Of a stretch of DNA of 64,000 nt, positions 32,762-42,055 are shown in pieces (position 1 is the first letter of the stretch; every line of letters begins with the position of its first letter). Source of the stretch: Lentzea pudingi (GTDB lineage: Bacteria; Actinomycetota; Actinomycetes; Mycobacteriales; Pseudonocardiaceae); the NCBI RefSeq assembly GCF_014646255.1, contig NZ_BMNC01000006.1, positions 558,857-622,856 of the forward strand, written 5' to 3'. The notes beneath the pieces were generated by a model that had not been told where the DNA came from, did no database searches, and saw only the letters and a program-made list of their open reading frames with translations. The position numbers were made by a program, and so were the translations under genes.

Positions 32762-35700
32762 GTGCTGCTCGTCGCCAACCGGGGTGAGGTGGCTGTCCGT
32801 GTCCTGCGCGCCGCCGCTGACCTGGGGATCCGCACCGTGGCGGTGTACGCGGAGGACGACGTTTCCTCGCTCCACGTGACCCTCGCGGACCGGGCCGTGG
32901 CGCTGCGCGGACCCTCGCCGTACCTCGACGCCGACCAGTTGCTGGACGCGGCCGAGGGGTGTGTCGCGGTGCATCCGGGGTGGGGGTTCCTGTCCGAGAA
33001 CGCCGAGTTCGCTCGGGCGTGTTCCGCTCGTGGACTCGCTTTCGTCGGGCCTTCCGCTGACGTTCTGGAACTGCTCGGTGACAAGCGGCGAGCACGGGAG
33101 TTGGCCGCGTCGCTGGGGATTCCGGTGCTGGACGCGGAGCACGGCTCGTTCCCCGTGATGGTGAAGGCGGTCGCCGGGGGTGGCGGCAAGGGCATGCGGG
33201 CCGTGCTGCGCCCTGAGGACCTCGACAGCGCGGTCGAGGCGTGCCGGGCGGAGGCGCTGGCGGCGTTCGGGGTCGGCGACGTCTACCTCGAACGACTGAT
33301 GCCCTCCGCCCGGCACATCGAGGTGCAGCTCGTCGGGACCGCGGTGATCGGCGACCGCGACTGCTCGCTGCAGCTGCGGCACCAGAAGGTCGTCGAGATC
33401 GCGCCCGCTCCCCTGCTGGACCCGGTGCTGCGCAAGGCCCTGCACTCGGCGGCCGTGGCGATCGCGTCCGCCGTGGACTACCGGGGCGTCGGGACGGTGG
33501 AGTTCCTGGTGTCCGGGGACTCGTTCGCGTTCCTGGAGGTCAACCCGCGGCTGCAGGTCGAGCACACGGTGACCGAGATGGTGTCCGGGGTGGACCTCGT
33601 GCGCACCCAGCTGCTGCTCGCGTGGGGCGGCGACGTCGACTACACGCCCCACGACCGCGGCGCCGCCGTGCAGGTGCGCCTGAACCAGACCTCGGGCGGC
33701 GTGCTGTCGTCGTTCGCGCCGCCGTCCGGGCCTGGGGTCCGCGTCGACACGCACGGGTACGTCGGTTACCGGGTCGGCACGCGGTACGACGGGCTGCTCG
33801 CGAAGCTCGTGGTGCACGGCGAGGACCTGGACGTCGCCCTGAACCGCGCGCGGCGCGCGTTGGGCGAGTTCCGCGTCGAGGGCGTGTCCACGAACCTGGA
33901 GTTTCTTCGGGGGTTGCTGGCTCGCGACATCGTCGGCGCCACGACCGACTTCATCGTCGAGGAGCCCACGTCGGGCATGCGTGCTCCGCTGGCCGGCACG
34001 GTCGTCGCCGTCGATGGCACTTCCGTCGTGCTGGAAGCGATGAAGATGCAGCACGTCGTGCGGGTGTCCGGCGAGGTGCTGGTGTCGGTGGGCGACACCG
34101 TGTCCGAGGGACAGCTGCTGGCGTCCGGCGCTGGCGAGTCCACTGAGGACTCTGTTGTGGTCGACCTGGAGCACGTGCGCGCGGACCTGGCGGAAGTGCT
34201 GGTGCGCCACGACTTCGAACGACCTGAAGCCGCTGCTCGACGGCATGCCCGCGGTGGGCGGACCGCCCGCGAGAACATCGCGGACCTCTGTTCGGACTTC
34301 GTCGAGTACGGCGGGCTCGCGATCGCCGCACAACGCCGGCGCCGGTCTCTCGAGGACTTGATCGAACGCACGCCTGCTGACGGCATGGTGGCCGGTATCG
34401 GTGTCGTGAACGGCTCACGGGTCGTGGCGATGTCCTACGACTACGCCGTGCTCGCTGGCACACAGGGCCTGCGCAACCATCAGAAGAAGGACCGGCTCTT
34501 CGCGCTGGCACAGCAGGAGAACCTGCCGGTGGTGCTGTTCGCCGAGGGTGGCGGCGGACGGCCCGGCGACACCGACCACAGCATGGTCAGCGGCCTCGAC
34601 TGCGGCTCGTTCCACGCGTTCGCGCAGCTCAGCGGGCAGGTGCCGTTGATCGGAGTGGTGGCGGGGCGGTGCTTCGCGGGCAACGCGGTGCTGCTGGGCA
34701 CGTGCGACGTGATCATCGCGGTGGAGGGCGCGAACATCGGCATGGGCGGCCCGGCGATGATCGAGGGCGGCGGGCTCGGGGTGTTCCGGCCGGAGGACAT
34801 CGGGCCGTTGGACGTGCAGGTGCCCAACGGCGTGGTGGACATCGCGGTGGGGTCCGAAGAAGAAGCGGTGGCCGTCGCCAAGAAGTACCTCTCGTACTTC
34901 CAGGCTCCCGCAGGCGTCCCCTCGGCGAGTGCGCAGCCTTCGCCCGCGCGCCCAGGGGGACCCCTGAATTCAATTATCCCAGACAGCACCGACAATTTTG
35001 GGCCGTCCAGCAACGGGCTGGACAGCGGCGGGCAACCCTGGAGCTGCGCGGACCAGCGCCTCCTCCGCCACGCCGTCCCCGAGAACCGCCTGCGCGCCTA
35101 CGACGTCCGCGCCCTCATCACCACCCTCGCTGACACCGGCAGCGTCCTCGAACTCCGCGAGGGCTTCGGCAAGGCGATCATCACCGCCCTGGTCCGCGTC
35201 GAAGGCCGCCCGATCGCCCTGATCGCCAACGACCCCAAGGTCAATGGTGGAGCGATCGACGCCGACGCCGCGGACAAGTGCGCCCGCTTCCTCCAGCTCG
35301 CCGACGCGTTCGGCATCGCGGTCGTCTCCCTCACCGACACCCCGGGCTTCATGGTCGGCCCGGACGCCGAGCGCACCGCCACCGTCCGCCACCTGACCCG
35401 CATGGTCGTGACGGGCGCGAACCTCACCGTCCCCTTCGGACTCGTGGTCCTGCGCAAGGCGTACGGCCTCGGCGCGCAGGCGATGGCGGGCGGCAGTCTC
35501 AAGGTCCCGCAGTTCGCCGTCTCCTGGCCCACCGGCGAGTTCGGCCCGATGGGCCTCGAAGGCGCCATCAAACTCGGCTTCAGGAAAGAGCTCGACGCCA
35601 TTGAGGACCCGCGAGAGCGCAAGCAGCGCTACGACCAGATGGTCGCGATGGCCTACGAGCACGGCAAAGCCCTCAACGTCGCCTCGGTCTTCGAGATCGA

Positions 35701-35806
35701 CGACGTGATCGACCCGGCCGACACGCGCCGCTGGATCGCCACGGCGCTGGCCCCCTCGACTTCCCGCTCTGCCGGGGAGAAACGCCCGTTCATCGACACG
35801 TGGTGA
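32762..35806 (+). CDS. Single-chain acyl-CoA carboxylase (BC-BCCP-CT fusion)
   Basis: 1014 residues. Biotin carboxylase ~1-400 (VANRGEVAVRVLRAA, AVAGGGGKGMRAV, EVNPRLQVEHTVTE), biotin-carrier domain with EAMKM and biotinylated Lys428, then a complete carboxyltransferase: N-half to ~713 (TARENIADLCSDFVEYGG, GVVAGRCFAGNAVLLG, GMGGPAMIEGGGLG) and C-half from ~762 (REGFGKAIITALVRVEGRPI, DTPGFMVGPDAE). This order in one chain matches long-chain acyl-CoA carboxylases of mycobacteria. Between the CT halves lies an odd ~45-residue insert with AT-richer codons. GTG start. Operator-like site 10 bp upstream; MHS transporter 10 bp downstream. Confidence 0.92.
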   Translation: MLLVANRGEVAVRVLRAAADLGIRTVAVYAEDDVSSLHVTLADRAVALRGPSPYLDADQLLDAAEGCVAVHPGWGFLSENAEFARACSARGLAFVGPSADVLELLGDKRRARELAASLGIPVLDAEHGSFPVMVKAVAGGGGKGMRAVLRPEDLDSAVEACRAEALAAFGVGDVYLERLMPSARHIEVQLVGTAVIGDRDCSLQLRHQKVVEIAPAPLLDPVLRKALHSAAVAIASAVDYRGVGTVEFLVSGDSFAFLEVNPRLQVEHTVTEMVSGVDLVRTQLLLAWGGDVDYTPHDRGAAVQVRLNQTSGGVLSSFAPPSGPGVRVDTHGYVGYRVGTRYDGLLAKLVVHGEDLDVALNRARRALGEFRVEGVSTNLEFLRGLLARDIVGATTDFIVEEPTSGMRAPLAGTVVAVDGTSVVLEAMKMQHVVRVSGEVLVSVGDTVSEGQLLASGAGESTEDSVVVDLEHVRADLAEVLVRHDFERPEAAARRHARGGRTARENIADLCSDFVEYGGLAIAAQRRRRSLEDLIERTPADGMVAGIGVVNGSRVVAMSYDYAVLAGTQGLRNHQKKDRLFALAQQENLPVVLFAEGGGGRPGDTDHSMVSGLDCGSFHAFAQLSGQVPLIGVVAGRCFAGNAVLLGTCDVIIAVEGANIGMGGPAMIEGGGLGVFRPEDIGPLDVQVPNGVVDIAVGSEEEAVAVAKKYLSYFQAPAGVPSASAQPSPARPGGPLNSIIPDSTDNFGPSSNGLDSGGQPWSCADQRLLRHAVPENRLRAYDVRALITTLADTGSVLELREGFGKAIITALVRVEGRPIALIANDPKVNGGAIDADAADKCARFLQLADAFGIAVVSLTDTPGFMVGPDAERTATVRHLTRMVVTGANLTVPFGLVVLRKAYGLGAQAMAGGSLKVPQFAVSWPTGEFGPMGLEGAIKLGFRKELDAIEDPRERKQRYDQMVAMAYEHGKALNVASVFEIDDVIDPADTRRWIATALAPSTSRSAGEKRPFIDTW

Positions 35807-35816
35807 AGGAGAATCC

Positions 35817-37118
35817 GTGGTCAGCGTCGCCCCTGCGGAACAGAAGACCTTACGCCGGCTGATGGCAGCCGGACTCGTTGGTTCGAGTCTTGAGTGGTAC
35901 GACTTCTTCATCTACGCGACAGCCGCGGCCCTGGTGTTCCCCAAGTTGTTCTTCCCGGAGGCGACGCCGATCGTGGCGTTGCTCCTGTCGTTCAGCACGT
36001 TCTGGGCGGGCTTCATCGCGCGCCCGATCGGCGGCCTGGTGTTCGGGCACGTCGGCGACAAGGTCGGCCGCAAGCCGGCACTCGTCATCTGCCTCGCGCT
36101 GATGGCGGGCGCCACGTTCCTCATCGGCCTGCTGCCGACGACGGCGACCATCGGCGTCGGCGCGCCGCTGCTGCTGGTGTTGCTGCGGTTCCTGCAGGGC
36201 ATCGCGGTCGGCGGGCAGTGGGGCGGCGTCGTCCTGCTGCTGACCGAGTCCGCAGGGCCTAAAAAGCGCGGCTTCGCGGGCACGTTCGGGCAGGCCGGTG
36301 TGCCGATCGGCGTGCTGCTGGGCAACGTCGCCTTCATCAGTGCCACGACGTCTCTCTCGCCCGAGGCGTTCGCGTCGTGGGGCTGGCGTGTGCCGTTCCT
36401 GGCGAGCGCGCTCCTCTTCCCCGTGGTGCTGTTCATTCAGCTCAAGGTCGAGGACAGCCCGGTCTTCAAGGAGATGCAGCAACGCCGTGCGGACGCACCG
36501 GCCGTGAAGCACGCACCGCTGAAGGAGGCCCTCCGGACGCACCGCAAGCCGATCCTGCTCGGCGCGGGCCTGATGTTCGCGTCCAACGCGATCTTCTACG
36601 TGTCGATCGCGGGCGTCCTGTCCTACGCGACCACCACGCTCGGCCTCAGCCGTGAGTCGGTGCTCGTCGTGAGCCTGCTGTCCTCTCTCGTGAGCATTCC
36701 GGTGATCCTTTACGCCGGGCACCTCTCGGACCGCATGGGACGCCGTCCGCTGATCATCGCGGGCACGGTCGGCCTCATCGTGTGGGCGTTCCCGTACTTC
36801 CTGCTCGTGGACACCGGCTCGCTGCTGTTGCTGTTCGTCGCGAACACGGTCGGAGGCATCGCGTCCTCTCTCGTGTACGGGCCGATCGCCGCTTACCTGG
36901 GTGAACTGTTCGAGGCGCACGTCCGGTACTCGGGCGCCTCTCTCGCGTACCAGCTGGCGTCGATCCTGGTCAGCGGCGGCACACCGTTCGTGATGACGGC
37001 CCTGCTGGGCGCGACCGGGACGTCGATGTCCGTGTCGGCCTTCCTGCTGGTCATGGGCCTGTGCACGCTCGTGTCGGTGATCAAGCTGCCGGAGACCCAC
37101 CAGCCGGAACGGGCCTGA
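35817..37118 (+). CDS. MFS metabolite:H+ symporter (MHS family)
   Basis: 433 residues, 12 predicted helices. MHS features: GSSLEWYDFFIYATAAALVF near the start, GHVGDKVGRKPALVICL loop, RFLQGIAVGGQWGGVVLL and LSDRMGRRPL. Family members carry organic acids, betaine/proline or shikimate. GTG start 10 bp after the carboxylase gene and with its own ribosome site (AAGGAG), so it belongs to the same operon and could import the carboxylic acid fed into that pathway. A strong terminator follows. Confidence 0.9.
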   Translation: MVSVAPAEQKTLRRLMAAGLVGSSLEWYDFFIYATAAALVFPKLFFPEATPIVALLLSFSTFWAGFIARPIGGLVFGHVGDKVGRKPALVICLALMAGATFLIGLLPTTATIGVGAPLLLVLLRFLQGIAVGGQWGGVVLLLTESAGPKKRGFAGTFGQAGVPIGVLLGNVAFISATTSLSPEAFASWGWRVPFLASALLFPVVLFIQLKVEDSPVFKEMQQRRADAPAVKHAPLKEALRTHRKPILLGAGLMFASNAIFYVSIAGVLSYATTTLGLSRESVLVVSLLSSLVSIPVILYAGHLSDRMGRRPLIIAGTVGLIVWAFPYFLLVDTGSLLLLFVANTVGGIASSLVYGPIAAYLGELFEAHVRYSGASLAYQLASILVSGGTPFVMTALLGATGTSMSVSAFLLVMGLCTLVSVIKLPETHQPERA

Positions 37119-37125
37119 TCAGAGG

Positions 37126-37166
37126 CTGTGAGGGCCCGATCTAACGGACAAATCGGGCCTTCACAG
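37126..37166 (+). terminator. Terminator after the carboxylase-transporter operon
   Basis: 15-bp stem CTGTGAGGGCCCGAT with its complement (one G-U pair), loop 11 nt, 7 nt after the MHS transporter stop. Confidence 0.8.
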
Positions 37167-37213
37167 TCAAGACCTCTGCGGAACCTGGAGCCGATGCCGT
37201 ACGTTGGCGCGTC

Positions 37214-39499
37214 GTGACCACTCTCATGGCGCGCTTGAAGCAGCGGATGCGCAGGTTCGCGCAGAAACCGGGCTCTGTCGACCTCACCCCGTTCCAGGCA
37301 ATGCTCGAGGACGTGGAGAAACACGCGGACGCCTTCAAGGCGTTCAGCGACGAGGAGCTGACGGCCCACGCCGAGAAGCTGCGCGGGGAGAGCACGGACA
37401 CCGAGCTCGTGGCGCTCACCCGGGAGGCCGCCGAGCGCGCCATCGGGCAACGCCCGTTCGAGGTGCAGGTGCTGGGCGCGCTGGGCCTGCTGAGCGGCCT
37501 CGTCGTCGAGATGGCGACCGGTGAGGGCAAGACGCTCGCGGGTGCCATGGCCGCGGCCGGGTTCGCGATCAAGGGCAAGCGCGTCCACGTGGTCAGCGTC
37601 AACGACTACCTCGCCCAGCGCGACGCCGAGTGGATGGGCCCGCTCTACGGGCTGCTCGGGGTCTCCGTCGGCTGGATCAACGGCAGCTCGAAGGCCGAGG
37701 AGCGCCGCGAGGCCTACCAGCGCGAGGTCACGTACGCGCCGGTCAGCGAGATCGGCTTCGACATCCTGCGCGACCGGATCGCCACGGACCCCGACGACCT
37801 GATCGTGCCCGAGCCCGAGGTCGCGCTGATCGACGAGGCCGACTCGGTGCTCGTCGACGAGGCCCGCGTGCCGCTGGTGCTCGCCGGCTCGACCTCCTCG
37901 GAGGCGGCCGACCCCGTCATCGCGGACCTGGTGAAGCGGCTGCGGCAGAACCTGCACTACGAGATCGACGACGAGGAGCGCAACGTCTTCCTCACGGGTG
38001 CGGGCTCCGAGGCCGTCGAGCGCGCGCTCGGCGAGATCGACCTGTACTCGCAGGAGCACGTGACGTCCACGCTGTCGAAGGTCAACGTGGCGCTGCACGC
38101 GCAGGTGCTGCTGCACCGCGACGTCGACTACATCGTGCGTGACGGCAAGGTGCACCTGATCAACGACACTCGTGGCCGTGTCGCGAAGCTGCAGCGGTGG
38201 CCGGACGGCCTGCAGGCAGCGGTCGAGGCCAAGGAGAACGTCCAGACCACGGAGTCGGGCGAGATCCTCGACTCGATGACGGTGCAGGCGCTGCTCTCGC
38301 GCTACCCGACGCGCTGCGGCATGACCGGTACCGCCGTCGCCGTCGCCGAGACGCTGCGGGAGTTCTACGAGCTGGAAGTGCTCGTGATCCCGCCGAACAA
38401 GGAGAACATCCGCGAGGACGAGCACTTCCGCCTCTACGCGACGCTGGAGCAGAAGGAGGAGGCGATCGTCGAGGAGATCAAGACGGTCCACGAGACGGGC
38501 CGCCCGATCCTCGTCGGCACGCTCGACGTCGCGGAGTCCGAGCGGATCTCGTCCAAGCTGCGCGCCGCCGGCATCGAGTGCGTGGTGCTCAACGCGAAGA
38601 ACGACGCCGAGGAGGCGTCGATCATCGCCGACGCCGGCTCGTACCAGCGCATCACGGTCTCGACGCAGATGGCCGGTCGCGGTACGGACATCCGCCTCGG
38701 CGGCCACGAGGGCGAGGACCACGACCGGATCGCCGAGCTCGGCGGCCTGTACGTGATCGGGTCCGGCCGCCACTCGTCCTCACGCCTGGACGACCAGCTG
38801 CGCGGCCGTGCCGGCCGGCAGGGCGACCCCGGCGGTTCGGTGTTCTTCTCGTCCATGCAGGACGAGCTGATCACCCAGTACGCGCCGGACGCCGAGGACC
38901 CGTCCGAAGTGGACAACGACGGCCGGGTGCACGACAAGGGCCTGCTGCACACCTTCGAGCACGCGCAGCGCGTGGCCGAGGGCGTGGACCTGGAGATCCA
39001 CCGCAACACGTGGCGCTACAACAAGCTGATCGAGCACCAGCGCGACCTGCTGCTCAAGCACCGCGACGTGGTGCTGCGCACGGACGCGGCGCTGGAGAAG
39101 GTCGGCAAGAAGGAAGGCGTGTCCGACGAGGTGGCCGGCGAGGCAGCCCGCAAGATCACGCTGTTCTTCCTCGACGACCTGTGGACGCACCACCTGACGT
39201 TCCTGTCGGACCTGCGCGAGGGCATCCACCTGCGCGCGCTGGCCCGGCAGAACCCGCTGGACGAGTTCCACCGCGAGGCCATCCCGGCGTTCAACAAGAT
39301 CGTGCCGGAGTCCTGGGAGCTCACCAGGGAGAAGTACGAGGCGGCCAAGATCACCGACGACGGCTACGACCTCACCGACGCCGGGGTGAAGCGCCCGAGC
39401 TCGACGTGGACGTACCTGGTGCACGACAACCCGTTCGGCTCCGGGCTCGAGGAGACGATGAAGGGTCTCGTGAAGATGGTGCGCGGACAGCGCCGCTGA
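37214..39499 (+). CDS. secA2: Accessory Sec translocase ATPase SecA2
   Basis: 761 residues, SecA2-type (shorter than SecA1, without the C-terminal zinc linker). Walker A MATGEGKTLAG (about 99-109), DEAD-like LIDEADSVLVDEAR, preprotein-binding region, motif MAGRGTDIRLGGHE, then the helical scaffold and a short tail ending KGLVKMVRGQRR. SecA2 exports a subset of proteins in mycobacteria and relatives. GTG 37214; ATG 37226 is an alternative. Convergent with a small gene 3 bp away. Confidence 0.95.
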   Translation: MTTLMARLKQRMRRFAQKPGSVDLTPFQAMLEDVEKHADAFKAFSDEELTAHAEKLRGESTDTELVALTREAAERAIGQRPFEVQVLGALGLLSGLVVEMATGEGKTLAGAMAAAGFAIKGKRVHVVSVNDYLAQRDAEWMGPLYGLLGVSVGWINGSSKAEERREAYQREVTYAPVSEIGFDILRDRIATDPDDLIVPEPEVALIDEADSVLVDEARVPLVLAGSTSSEAADPVIADLVKRLRQNLHYEIDDEERNVFLTGAGSEAVERALGEIDLYSQEHVTSTLSKVNVALHAQVLLHRDVDYIVRDGKVHLINDTRGRVAKLQRWPDGLQAAVEAKENVQTTESGEILDSMTVQALLSRYPTRCGMTGTAVAVAETLREFYELEVLVIPPNKENIREDEHFRLYATLEQKEEAIVEEIKTVHETGRPILVGTLDVAESERISSKLRAAGIECVVLNAKNDAEEASIIADAGSYQRITVSTQMAGRGTDIRLGGHEGEDHDRIAELGGLYVIGSGRHSSSRLDDQLRGRAGRQGDPGGSVFFSSMQDELITQYAPDAEDPSEVDNDGRVHDKGLLHTFEHAQRVAEGVDLEIHRNTWRYNKLIEHQRDLLLKHRDVVLRTDAALEKVGKKEGVSDEVAGEAARKITLFFLDDLWTHHLTFLSDLREGIHLRALARQNPLDEFHREAIPAFNKIVPESWELTREKYEAAKITDDGYDLTDAGVKRPSSTWTYLVHDNPFGSGLEETMKGLVKMVRGQRR

Positions 39500-39502
39500 C
39501 AG

Positions 39503-39805
39503 TCACTTTTTCCCGGGGACGACGAGGTCGTCCGCGGGTCTGGCGGGCCGGGGCAACGTCTCGGCCCGCCTGACGTTCACGGGCGCCGTCGTGGCCGTGA
39601 ACGTCACGGGCGCCGTGGCGGCCGCGGTCATCTCCTCGGTCAGCTTCTTGATCTCCGCGAGGATGTCAAGGTGCTGCTGCGACGGCGGAGGTCCCACGAA
39701 GTTGGACCTGTCGTGCGCCGTCCGCTCCGCGCGTTCGGCCAGAAGCCGGATGCGGCGCAGGTGTTCGTGCTCCCCGTTGGGGAGCAGAAAGTCCGTCTGC
39801 TCCAT
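39503..39805 (-). CDS. Small hypothetical protein next to secA2
   Basis: 100 residues from ATG 39805: MEQTDFLLPNGEHEHLRRIR, a helical charged stretch RLLAERAERTAHDRSNF, then HLDILAEIKKLTEEMTAAAT and a Thr/Pro-rich tail. No membrane segment or known domain. Codon use looks coding (GC-rich third positions), and the stop is 3 bp from the secA2 stop. A longer frame to 39943 is Arg/Ser/Thr-rich and unlikely. Function unknown. Confidence 0.55.
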   Translation of the reverse strand: MEQTDFLLPNGEHEHLRRIRLLAERAERTAHDRSNFVGPPPSQQHLDILAEIKKLTEEMTAAATAPVTFTATTAPVNVRRAETLPRPARPADDLVVPGKK

Positions 39806-39848
39806 CACCCGTGCCAGCTTTCGCGTGCACGGGTGACCAGTCGATCCC

Positions 39849-40961
39849 CTAGTCGGCTGATTCCAGTTTGCGGACGAGCCAGTCGTGGAAACCGCCGATG
39901 TGGTGCTCCGAGGGCACCAGCACCCCGCCATGCGCATAGGCACGTGAGGCCATCGCGGGCTGACATCGCTCGCAGGCTTCGAAGTCCTGTTCGTTCACCC
40001 GGTGGAACAGCTCGACCGAGCGAGAGACGTCACGGCCGGTGTCGACCACTTCCTTGGCGTAGAGCCAATCGCACTCGACGACCGTCCGGTCCGCCGCCAG
40101 CGGGTACATGCGGTGCAGGATCACGTGGTCCGGCACGAGGTTGATGAACACCTGCGGCCTGATGGTGATCGCGTAGTACTTCCGGTCGCGTTCCTCTTCC
40201 AGGGCAGAGAGTTTCTCGAACCCCTCGCCGCCGTCGACGGTGAAACCCTTGATCTCGTCACCGAACTCCGCGCCGTGCCCGACGTAGTACTGGGCCGCGT
40301 AGCCGCCGGCGAACTCGGGCAGCACCTCGGTGAGCTCGGGGTGGATCGTCGCGCAGTGGTAGCACTCCATGAAGTTCTCGATGATCAGCTTCCAGTTGGC
40401 CTTGACGTCGTAGACGATCCGCCTGCCCACGGACAACCGGTCGATCTCGTACCCGTCGATGCCGTCGAGTGAGCCCAAACGTTCTGTCACGGCACTGAGG
40501 ACGTCGTCCTCGAAGCTCGGAGGATTCTCGGCGAGATTCACCCACACGTAGCCGAGCCATTCGCGCAAGTGCACCTTCGTCAGTCCGTACGCAACGCGAT
40601 CGACGTCCGGCATAGAGGTGAGATTGGGTGCGGCGATCAGGTTTCCGTCCAACGCGTAGGTCCAGGCGTGATAAGGGCACTGGAACGCCCGTTTGACGCT
40701 GCCGGCCTCGTCGACGCAGATCCGCGCGCCGCGATGCCGGCAGACGTTCAGGAACGCGTTGAGACCGCCCTTGCGGTCACGGGCGATGAGCACGCTCTCC
40801 CGTCCGACCTGCACCGTGCGGAAGTCGCCTGGGTTCGGGAGGTCGCCCGACCTCACCGCGCAGAACCACATCTCCTCGAAGATGTTCGCCTGTTCCCGCG
40901 CGAAGATCGCGGGGTCGGTGTAGTAGCGGCCCTCGAGGGTCGGGATCAGGCTGCCGGTCAT
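39849..40961 (-). CDS. gbcA: Rieske oxygenase, glycine betaine demethylase (GbcA-like)
   Basis: 370 residues from ATG 40961. Rieske 2Fe-2S centre: Cys74-x-His76 (CRHRG) and Cys95-x2-His98 (CPYHAW). Mononuclear iron site in ENFMECYHCATIHPEL. The sequence and place beside dimethylglycine and sarcosine oxidase genes point to the oxygenase that removes one methyl from glycine betaine as formaldehyde, giving dimethylglycine. It needs electrons: candidates are the Rieske ferredoxin and FAD reductase at 46262-47682. Stop codon of the sarcosine oxidase overlaps its start (ATGA). Last gene of the dmgO-sox-gbcA operon. Confidence 0.9.
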   Translation of the reverse strand: MTGSLIPTLEGRYYTDPAIFAREQANIFEEMWFCAVRSGDLPNPGDFRTVQVGRESVLIARDRKGGLNAFLNVCRHRGARICVDEAGSVKRAFQCPYHAWTYALDGNLIAAPNLTSMPDVDRVAYGLTKVHLREWLGYVWVNLAENPPSFEDDVLSAVTERLGSLDGIDGYEIDRLSVGRRIVYDVKANWKLIIENFMECYHCATIHPELTEVLPEFAGGYAAQYYVGHGAEFGDEIKGFTVDGGEGFEKLSALEEERDRKYYAITIRPQVFINLVPDHVILHRMYPLAADRTVVECDWLYAKEVVDTGRDVSRSVELFHRVNEQDFEACERCQPAMASRAYAHGGVLVPSEHHIGGFHDWLVRKLESAD

Positions 40962-42055
40962 TCTCCGCCTCTCAGACGAGCAGGGTCGAACAGGCCGATC
41001 GGGTGCCGCGTGGCCCCGTCGATCACGAGGTCGGCGAGGATCTCGCCGACGACGGGCACGAACTTGAAGCCGTGCCCCGAGAAGCCGCACGCCACCGTCA
41101 CGTCGTTCTCGCGGGCGATGACGAAGTGCCGGTCGGCGGTGTTGGTGTACATGCAGGTCGTGGCGCGCCGGAACGTGCCGGCGAGGCCGGGCATCGGTGA
41201 CCTGGTGGCGCGCACGATCGCCTCGACCTCGTGGGCGTGCACCGTGCGGTCGATGGTCTCGGGCGTGCAGATCTCGCCGCCGTGGTGGAACGCGACCTTC
41301 ACCGCGCCGTCGTGCTCGGGGAAGCCGTAGAAGTTCGTGCCGTCCGCACGGTCCCAGATGTAGATCGGGTGGTCCCGGAAGTCGTCGTGGGGATCGAAGT
41401 AGAACTGGACCTGACGTTCGATCTCAAACGGGATTCGTAGTCCTCCCAACAGTTCCGGTGCCCACGGACCAGGACACACCACGACGTGCCCTGCCTCGTA
41501 GGCGCCGCGGGTCGTGGTGACCTTCCCCGCCTCCCAGTGCGTCACCGGCTCCTCGAAGCGCAGTTCGGCACCCGCACGTGCGGCGAGCGCGAGGTGGCCC
41601 CACACGGACGTCTCCGGCACGACGAAGCCCGCGCCGGGTTCGTACAGCCCGATCTCGTCGTCGGCCGGTCTCAGCGCGGGGAAACGCCGGCGGAGCTGGG
41701 ACGCGTCGAGCAGCTCGTGTGTCAGACCGAACTGCTCGACGCTCGCCCGGCTACCCGTGATGGCGCCGCTGTCCTGACCGCCGACGATGAGCCCGCCGAC
41801 GCGGTGGAAGATCCGCTCGCCGCTGTCGCACTCGATCTGGTCCCACATCTCGTGGGCCCGCAGCAGCAACGGCACGTACGCGGGATCCTCGAAGTAGGCC
41901 TGCCTCGTGATGCGCGACCCGCCGTGGCTCGACCCGCGAGCGTGGGCGGGCGTGAACTTCTCCAGTCCCAGCACGCGCTTCCCGCGCTGGGCGAGCCGGT
42001 ACGCGGCGGCACTGCCCATGCCGCCGAGCCCGATGACGACGACGTCGTAGGTCAC
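40958..42055 (-). CDS. soxA: Monomeric sarcosine oxidase (SolA-like)
   Basis: 365 residues from GTG 42055, overlapping the dmgO stop (GTGA). FAD motif VVVIGLGGMGSAAAYRLAQRG, GSSHGGSRITRQAYFEDP (typical MSOX block), and Cys in VACGFSGHGFKFVP, the site of covalent flavin attachment. Oxidises sarcosine with O2 to glycine, formaldehyde and H2O2. Related N-methyltryptophan oxidases have similar motifs, but the context favours sarcosine. Overlaps gbcA by 4 bp. Confidence 0.92.
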   Translation of the reverse strand: MTYDVVVIGLGGMGSAAAYRLAQRGKRVLGLEKFTPAHARGSSHGGSRITRQAYFEDPAYVPLLLRAHEMWDQIECDSGERIFHRVGGLIVGGQDSGAITGSRASVEQFGLTHELLDASQLRRRFPALRPADDEIGLYEPGAGFVVPETSVWGHLALAARAGAELRFEEPVTHWEAGKVTTTRGAYEAGHVVVCPGPWAPELLGGLRIPFEIERQVQFYFDPHDDFRDHPIYIWDRADGTNFYGFPEHDGAVKVAFHHGGEICTPETIDRTVHAHEVEAIVRATRSPMPGLAGTFRRATTCMYTNTADRHFVIARENDVTVACGFSGHGFKFVPVVGEILADLVIDGATRHPIGLFDPARLRGGE

